NCBI GenBank assembly: GCA_039105265.1
Contig: JAPFFF010000003.1
Coordinates: forward strand, 5,084,001 to 5,148,000
DNA from: Tritrichomonas musculus
Lineage: Eukaryota > Parabasalia > Tritrichomonadida > Tritrichomonadidae
Direction of reading: 5' to 3'
DNA length: 64,000 nucleotides
The notes below the pieces were generated by a model. It had not been told where the DNA came from, did not search any database, and was given only the letters and a program-made list of their open reading frames with translations. Shown piece by piece: positions 58,855 through 64,000 of the stretch. The number at the start of each line of letters is the position of its first letter. Positions within the stretch are counted from its first letter, which is position 1. The position numbers were made by a program, and so were the translations under genes.

Positions 58855-59352
58855 ACTAATAATCAAAACAGGTTTGACAGTTACACACAATTTTGTGGCT
58901 TTTCGGTGGTAAATTTTGTTTGCACTGATGGCAACACTATTTTCAATATGACCAAAAATAGAAATAAATAAAAAATGTTTTTTTTTTGAAACACAATTGA
59001 ATGAAACTCAGAATTTATTGAAAAAATATGAAAAATAAAAAAATTTAACACATATGTCAATATATGACTTCTTACATTTATTAAAAATTGCATGAAGCCA
59101 CTTACTAAATCATTTGCCAATGGTAGGCTCAGATTCAATAAAAGTTATTTATAAAAAATTAATGATCATATTTCAATTTCATCAATGAAAGATTCATATG
59201 TGAAGGAAATATTTTTCATTTTTGATCAAGTGTTTCTGACTCATAAAGTGATTTGAATCTGGTAAAAATGTATAGAGCAATTAGCAAAAAGCACTTCCTC
59301 GTTTTTGGACCTATCTACTGGCTATTATTTCCATGAATGGTAGGTCTTTTTT
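58855..59352. other. Spacer, nothing recognised
   Basis: About 500 bp. An 85-codon hydrophobic open frame on the minus strand is not convincing as a gene. Confidence 0.4.
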
Positions 59353-59547
59353 CTATTTAGAGTTCTGTATGTTGTTTAGCGCTGCAATTGGTTGAGGATT
59401 AAATATCATTTGCATTTGTTGATTTGTTGTTGAGATTTGATTGTTTCCATATGTGATGTCTGGATTCAATAACTTTGAAGAAGTCAGATTTGAGTTCTGC
59501 ATGTTGTTTTGCGCTGTAATTTGTTGAGGATTAAATACCATTTGCAT
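59353..59547 (-). CDS. Gene fragment with duplicated Gln/Asn/Met-rich unit
   Basis: About 64 codons from the first Met. It contains QMQMVFNPQQITAQNNMQNS and, 44 codons later, QMQMIFNPQPIAALNNIQNS. In DNA these are two 59-bp copies (59361-59419 and 59493-59551) with a 132-bp period. Likely the remnant of a longer low-complexity repeat gene. No function can be assigned. Confidence 0.35.
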   Translation of the reverse strand: MQMVFNPQQITAQNNMQNSNLTSSKLLNPDITYGNNQISTTNQQMQMIFNPQPIAALNNIQNSK

Positions 59548-59884
59548 TTGTCTAAACAAAATAAATATGTAAAAAATAAGTATTATTTAACAGTTTCAAG
59601 ATAATTCGAGGAAGTAGTTGAGCCTTTGCTTTTACTATTCTTCTATTTAATTAACTAAGTATTTAGAAACAGTGTTGTATGTCACCATAATTTCATTAAT
59701 CACTTCGTGTACGGCTTTAAATGCATTTTCGTTAATACATAAAACTAAAAATTCTTATGCTATAGCAGAGTCCGTAGTGTTACTCATTTTTCTTTTTCAT
59801 TTAATTAATCATAACATGTTTCTCTTATCTCATTTTCTTACATATCTACTTCTTTTTATATAAGCATAATTGACAAGCCGATGG

Positions 59885-60868
59885 ATGTTTCAGATGAAGA
59901 AAGCCAAAGAGGCTTTTAAAGCAATAGGTGAAGCCATGGCAACAACATCAAACGAAAAACCAGTAAATGGAAAAGAATTTAATGAAATTATATATGAATT
60001 AAAGAAAACTGAGATTAAATCCGCGAATCCCCAGCTTTTTATTCCTAAAATGATTGAAAAAAGCAAGATAAATTATTCTAAATATACTTCACGTTATTTG
60101 AATGAATCCGTTAATTTATTCAAAAAAAGTGAAGTTCACTTTTTTGAAGATCATTTTACTCCTTATGAAATTCTTTCTTTTGATCAAATTTTATCAAATT
60201 CAATAGAAAAAGTAACTGTGCAAGATAAAGTTAACTTTGATTTCTTCGATTTCTGTAAGTTGCGATAATGATTAATTTAAAATTTTATCTTCCATCATCT
60301 TTAATGCTCTATGGAAGCCAATTAACTGATATAATTTAAGAGCTCTCAAATTTTACATCTGAATTAGTGGAATCAAATTCCAATTTGTCTTTAAAAACAA
60401 ACTTATCAAATCAAATTGTAAATTTTATTAATACTATTTCAAATACTGCTATTTCTTCTTCTTCATTAACCTTGCCAAAAGAAAACACTTGATTTGCTGA
60501 AATTCCTGCTTTTCTTTCGTTATTGTTAATGATTGTGACGGATCACCTGATAAAACATTGAAGATGCTCATTAAATTACTTGAAGAAAGTCAGAACTCGA
60601 AATCGTTAATTAATTCACCTGAGAGAAATGCATATAAGTTCATTAGTGAAGTTGCGGGGATTGGCAACGATAAAAGAATGAAAGATATTGAAGTATTTAA
60701 AGATAAATATTCAGAATTTAAGGATGGATCATTCATTGATACAAATAGAAACAACGGACAGAAAATGTGGTCTTTTATAATGGAAGGATGTATGCTGAAT
60801 AAATTGCATGCTTGGTTTCTAATATTGTCAGTAAATAAAATATTGCTAATAAATATTATAATCCTGAT
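59885..60868 (+). pseudogene. Decayed gene of unknown family, left part
   Basis: Coding-like plus-strand sequence, including an open stretch from the Met at 59885 to 60268 (KEAFKAIGEAMATTSNEK, then KSEVHFFEDHFTPYEILS) and another at 60558-60860 (INSPERNAYKFISEVAGIG, then NNGQKMWSFIMEGCM). Frames change between them, so it is broken several times. A 1380-bp transposon starts at 60870, and coding-like sequence resumes after it at 62258-62305. The family is not recognised. Confidence 0.45.
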
Positions 60869-60869
60869 T

Positions 60870-62249
60870 AGAGGTGCGGACACCTACTTTACATTTTTAA
60901 CGTTTATAAAAATATGTATATCTTTTTATGCATTAATAATTACTAAATGACATTTTGATATTATATTTTAGTGAACTTATTTTATATATTTATTATTTAA
61001 ATATTTTAAAATATCAATTATATAAGTTATAATAACACAAACAAGTATCCTTTGAAAAAAACCCAATCCAGCCACCTGATGGATGGATTGAATTTATAAT
61101 GATTAATTATTATATATATTGGAAATTAATGATTAATTATGCATTTTGTTTTTTAAAAAATATTTCATATTTAGTTAAAAAGTTCATTTTAATGAGTTTT
61201 TACATATTTTTTTGAAATATTTAAATAAATAAAGAATTTATTTAGATTATAATTACATTTAAATATTTTACATTTAATATAATAAAGATATGCTAAATTT
61301 AGTTTAATTTGATTCAGGGGGCTGAGCTGCAAAAATCAATTTTAAAATAATAAACATTAATAACGATTTTTTTTCAATAAAAAATTTTTATTGAAATATT
61401 AAGCAAATATCTTTTTATATTTATATGTATATCATAGATTATATAACTTTTAATAATATTATATATATTATAAAAATATTTAAAATAAATATAAACAATT
61501 AATAAACTTTATATAACTGTATATTCTAATTATTGAACAATTATAATTTCAAAGCGTTTCTCATAAAATGTTAATTTGAGAGAAATGAAATAAATAATTT
61601 TCTTTATATATTTTGAAGTTTAAATAAAATTTAAATCAAATGTAGAAAGTTTTTTTTTCATTAATTTTTTTTTCATAAATTTTGAATAAAAAAATCTTAG
61701 AGAATAAAATTGAGAATATAGAAATTATAATTGAGAGTCGTTACATTTAAATTCATATCTTAATATGTAATTTATTATTTTATTATATTATAATAAATAT
61801 ATGATACATATAAAATATATAACAACTATATATTAATAATATAATTTTAAAATACTTTTTTTTATTAAATTTGAACCATTTTCATTTTCTCAATTTTTTT
61901 TTGGGCCAATTTAAGTGGAAACTATATCATACATTAATAATTGAATAATAACAAACGAGACACATTTTTTTAAATAGTATAAAAATGATTTTTATCATGT
62001 TTTTATTACTTTTTTTCTTCTAAATAATAGATTTTTCTATTAATTACATAATTTCTATAGTTTACATGTTTTTATATTTTTTTCAGTGGTTTATATTTTT
62101 CTACCTCAGAAAAAAAATCATATATCGCCACAAGTCGGCCCCGTGGACGAAAATAAAAAAAAATTATATCATTATAATGCTCATAAAAAATAATTAATAT
62201 ATACAAATTTTGGTGCGAATCTAAATCACTTCACCCTGTCCGCACCTCT
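60870..62249. mobile_element. hAT-like non-autonomous element with 8-bp TSD
   Basis: A 1380-bp AT-rich element with perfect 13-bp inverted ends AGAGGTGCGGACA (60870-60882) and TGTCCGCACCTCT (62237-62249). Identical 8-bp target duplications TCCTGATT flank it (60862-60869 and 62250-62257). The AGAGGTG tip and 8-bp duplication fit the hAT superfamily. No transposase is encoded. The insertion splits a decayed coding region. Confidence 0.88.
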
Positions 62250-62257
62250 TCCTGATT

Positions 62258-62558
62258 CGACAGTTGTGGATATGTTTCAAATTAAGCATGTGATATCGAA
62301 ATAAAAGTTTATCATTGGAAGAATTAAGGATTTGAATTGACAATCAATAAAATCATGTGTTTTAATTAAATATTGTTTTTAAACGTAAATTGCTGCAGCA
62401 TTTTTATTATTTTGACGAGCTCTCATCAAAAGTTTTAAAAGATATAGAAGGGGAAAAATAGAAAATTAAGCCATACAACTGTTATTTTCTCCAGAGAAAT
62501 TAATTCATTTTATGATTAGATTTTTTTGTGAGTATATTTGGCTGTGAAAAATTCCAAA
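62258..62558. other. Right remnant of split pseudogene and promoter spacer
   Basis: The first about 50 bp are coding-like (STVVDMFQIKHVISK) and continue the sequence interrupted by the element. The remainder is AT-rich spacer upstream of the BTB-like gene. Confidence 0.45.
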
Positions 62559-63953
62559 ATGAAGTCAATATTTTTATCTTCATCAGGACTGAAAAATGTT
62601 GTGTCGAGGCAATCAAAAGAAGATGACTTTGTTTTTCTAATAGGTTCCAAAGAAATTCATATGAACAGATTCTTTGCAGAATTTATTTCACCATCTGTTT
62701 CACATCTTAATCATTCAGATCCGACAAATAATGTTATTCATTTTGATAATGACAAATATCAAGACATTTTTACCCAAGATATGGTAGACATAATTCAACA
62801 AATATCACATGGATATTCAATTGAGCTCAAAGAAGATCAAATCCATAAAATGCGAATTATTTCAATTATTTTTGATAATCAAGAATTATTTAATAAAATC
62901 AATGAACTTTATTCAATTGATATTAAAGAAAATGATGCAACTCAATTGCTAACAGTTTTACAAAATTTTCAATATTTTTCGCCTATCTCAAGCAGTTTTA
63001 ATTATACAGGTCTTGTTGAATTCATCTCAAGCCATTTCTTTTCTTTTGATAAAAATGAATTATTAAAACTTCCAATGAATATTTTATATTCAATTTTATC
63101 GAGTTCTCATTTAAAAATCGAAAATGAAGATTCACTGCTGGATTTCATACACCAAATTTTTAGTAATGATAATTCAAATCAAAAGTTAATTAATTCCGAT
63201 AATATAGAAATAACTGCTTTTTATGAAGTGATCGAATTTAATAATTTAAGTGAAGACAAATTCCGTGAATTTCTTGACATGTTTGATTACAATCAAATAA
63301 CTGGTTTACTCTGGCAAAAGTTAACTCAATGCTTTTACATCAATCAAAAAAAATTGGCCAAAAATTTAAATAACCAGAGATATACTCAAGATAAATTTAT
63401 GAGAATTGAGTATGATAATGATACCAGCCATTGTTTTCAAGGGATCATTCATTATCTCACGGAAAAAACTGGAGGAAATGTTGATGAAAATGGCACAATA
63501 AAAGTAACTGCTTCATCATTTTCTTCAAGTGAAAATATTTCACCAAGAAATGCAGTTAACCTTGAAGATACTAAAAATTATTTTCATGCAAGAGTAGAAA
63601 GTAATGTGTGGCTTAAATATGACTTTAAAGACCGAAAAGTTCGACCAACTCACTATTCAATCAGATCAAGAAGAGATGATTCAAAAGGAAATCCAATGAA
63701 TTTTGTAATTGAAGGTTCAAATACAGATCAAGAAAATGATTGGATTATTTTGGACACACAAAACAATATCAGCTATTTTAATTCTCCTAATTCAGTTCAA
63801 ACCTTTCAAATTCAAATGAAATTAAAAGAAAATGAATGTTTTCGATATCTTCGTCTTAGACAAACAGGACCTAATACAGGTGGATCACTATTATATCTTG
63901 CTATATCAGCACTTGAATATTTCGGCGATTTATTTGATCAGATTAAAAAATAG
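62559..63953 (+). CDS. BTB-like / BACK-like / F5-8C (discoidin) domain protein
   Basis: 464 residues from the ATG at 62559; the longer frame starts with TTG. The N-terminus (about 15-110) resembles a BTB/POZ domain (DDFVFLIGSKEIHMNRFFAEFISPSVSHL). The middle (about 130-270) is helical like BACK. The C-terminal 320-460 is an F5/8 type C/discoidin beta-sandwich: SSENISPRNAVNLEDT, then SNVWLKYDFKDRKVRPTHYSIRS, then MNFVIEGSN and RYLRLRQTGPNTGG. This BTB-BACK-F5/8C layout is a large trichomonad family; BTB-BACK proteins commonly serve as cullin-3 adaptors. Adaptor function here is inferred. The gene is complete, ending 47 bp before the window edge. Confidence 0.82.
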   Translation: MKSIFLSSSGLKNVVSRQSKEDDFVFLIGSKEIHMNRFFAEFISPSVSHLNHSDPTNNVIHFDNDKYQDIFTQDMVDIIQQISHGYSIELKEDQIHKMRIISIIFDNQELFNKINELYSIDIKENDATQLLTVLQNFQYFSPISSSFNYTGLVEFISSHFFSFDKNELLKLPMNILYSILSSSHLKIENEDSLLDFIHQIFSNDNSNQKLINSDNIEITAFYEVIEFNNLSEDKFREFLDMFDYNQITGLLWQKLTQCFYINQKKLAKNLNNQRYTQDKFMRIEYDNDTSHCFQGIIHYLTEKTGGNVDENGTIKVTASSFSSSENISPRNAVNLEDTKNYFHARVESNVWLKYDFKDRKVRPTHYSIRSRRDDSKGNPMNFVIEGSNTDQENDWIILDTQNNISYFNSPNSVQTFQIQMKLKENECFRYLRLRQTGPNTGGSLLYLAISALEYFGDLFDQIKK

Positions 63954-64000
63954 AATATATTAAAATTAACTGGAGAATAGTAAAATTTCTTTTCGAAGAT

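Noticed and set aside
58881-59138. 85-codon hydrophobic minus-strand frame
   Set aside because: Phe/Leu/Ile-rich translation typical of AT-rich spacer; no recognisable family.
1-64000. Operons, ribosome binding sites, CRISPR arrays, rRNA genes, intact tRNA genes
   Set aside because: None seen; gene families and initiator boxes indicate a eukaryotic nuclear genome with monocistronic genes.

Overview
The window looks like nuclear DNA of a parabasalid protist, most likely a Tritrichomonas-type trichomonad, although the species cannot be proven from the sequence alone. The evidence is as follows. Base composition is very AT-rich. Genes are short and almost all uninterrupted, separated by 0.2 to 5 kb of AT-rich spacer. 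ATG codons often sit 8 to 16 nt downstream of a TCA-type initiator. The gene families are typical of trichomonads: DUF3447-like ankyrin proteins, BTB-like plus F5/8C proteins, LRR and CARMIL-like proteins, Rab GTPases and SHIPPO repeats. There are no bacterial-style operons, rRNA genes or CRISPR arrays.

Layout. 1-7.6 kb is a transposon-rich stretch. It holds a DDE transposase gene (473-1822), an 18-G run, a foldback element with a target-site duplication (3867-4540), a 31-bp minisatellite, and three related TTAA-flanked MITEs (4792-6655). 7.6-49.6 kb is gene-dense: an SLC35F6-like transporter, an HMG-box protein, an alpha-solenoid protein, an ankyrin protein with two tiny introns, MLH3-like endonuclease, coiled-coil and tubby-like proteins, a large repeat and Q-rich protein, an RI-type LRR protein, two Rab GTPases (one lacking the catalytic Gln), a type I membrane protein, a SHIPPO axonemal/axostyle-type protein, a HEAT protein, HMG-CoA synthase, a GRAM-domain membrane protein, a second ankyrin protein and a CARMIL-like LRR protein. 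49.6-62.5 kb is again accessory DNA. It contains a hAT element with perfect 8-bp target duplications nested inside a TTAA-flanked element, two small genes, several decayed transposase-like coding relics, and a second hAT-like element inserted in a coding relic. A BTB-like/F5-8C gene closes the window.

The genes do not form one pathway. Themes are membrane traffic (Rabs, GRAM, SLC35F6-like), cytoskeleton (SHIPPO, CARMIL-like, coiled coils), scaffolding repeats (ANK, LRR, HEAT/ARM), meiosis or mismatch repair (MLH3) and isoprenoid precursor synthesis (HMGCS).

The most unusual observation is in the ankyrin gene at 12692-14816. Two 35-nt GT...CTAACAAT...AG insertions each fall exactly after the conserved Gly of an ankyrin repeat, and removing them restores one frame. 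A third insertion at the equivalent place starts with the same GTTTCT but is in frame and lacks a 3' splice site. The same gene carries a local GC-rich island.

Several start codons below were moved to the first in-frame ATG, because the longest open frame began at a non-ATG codon.
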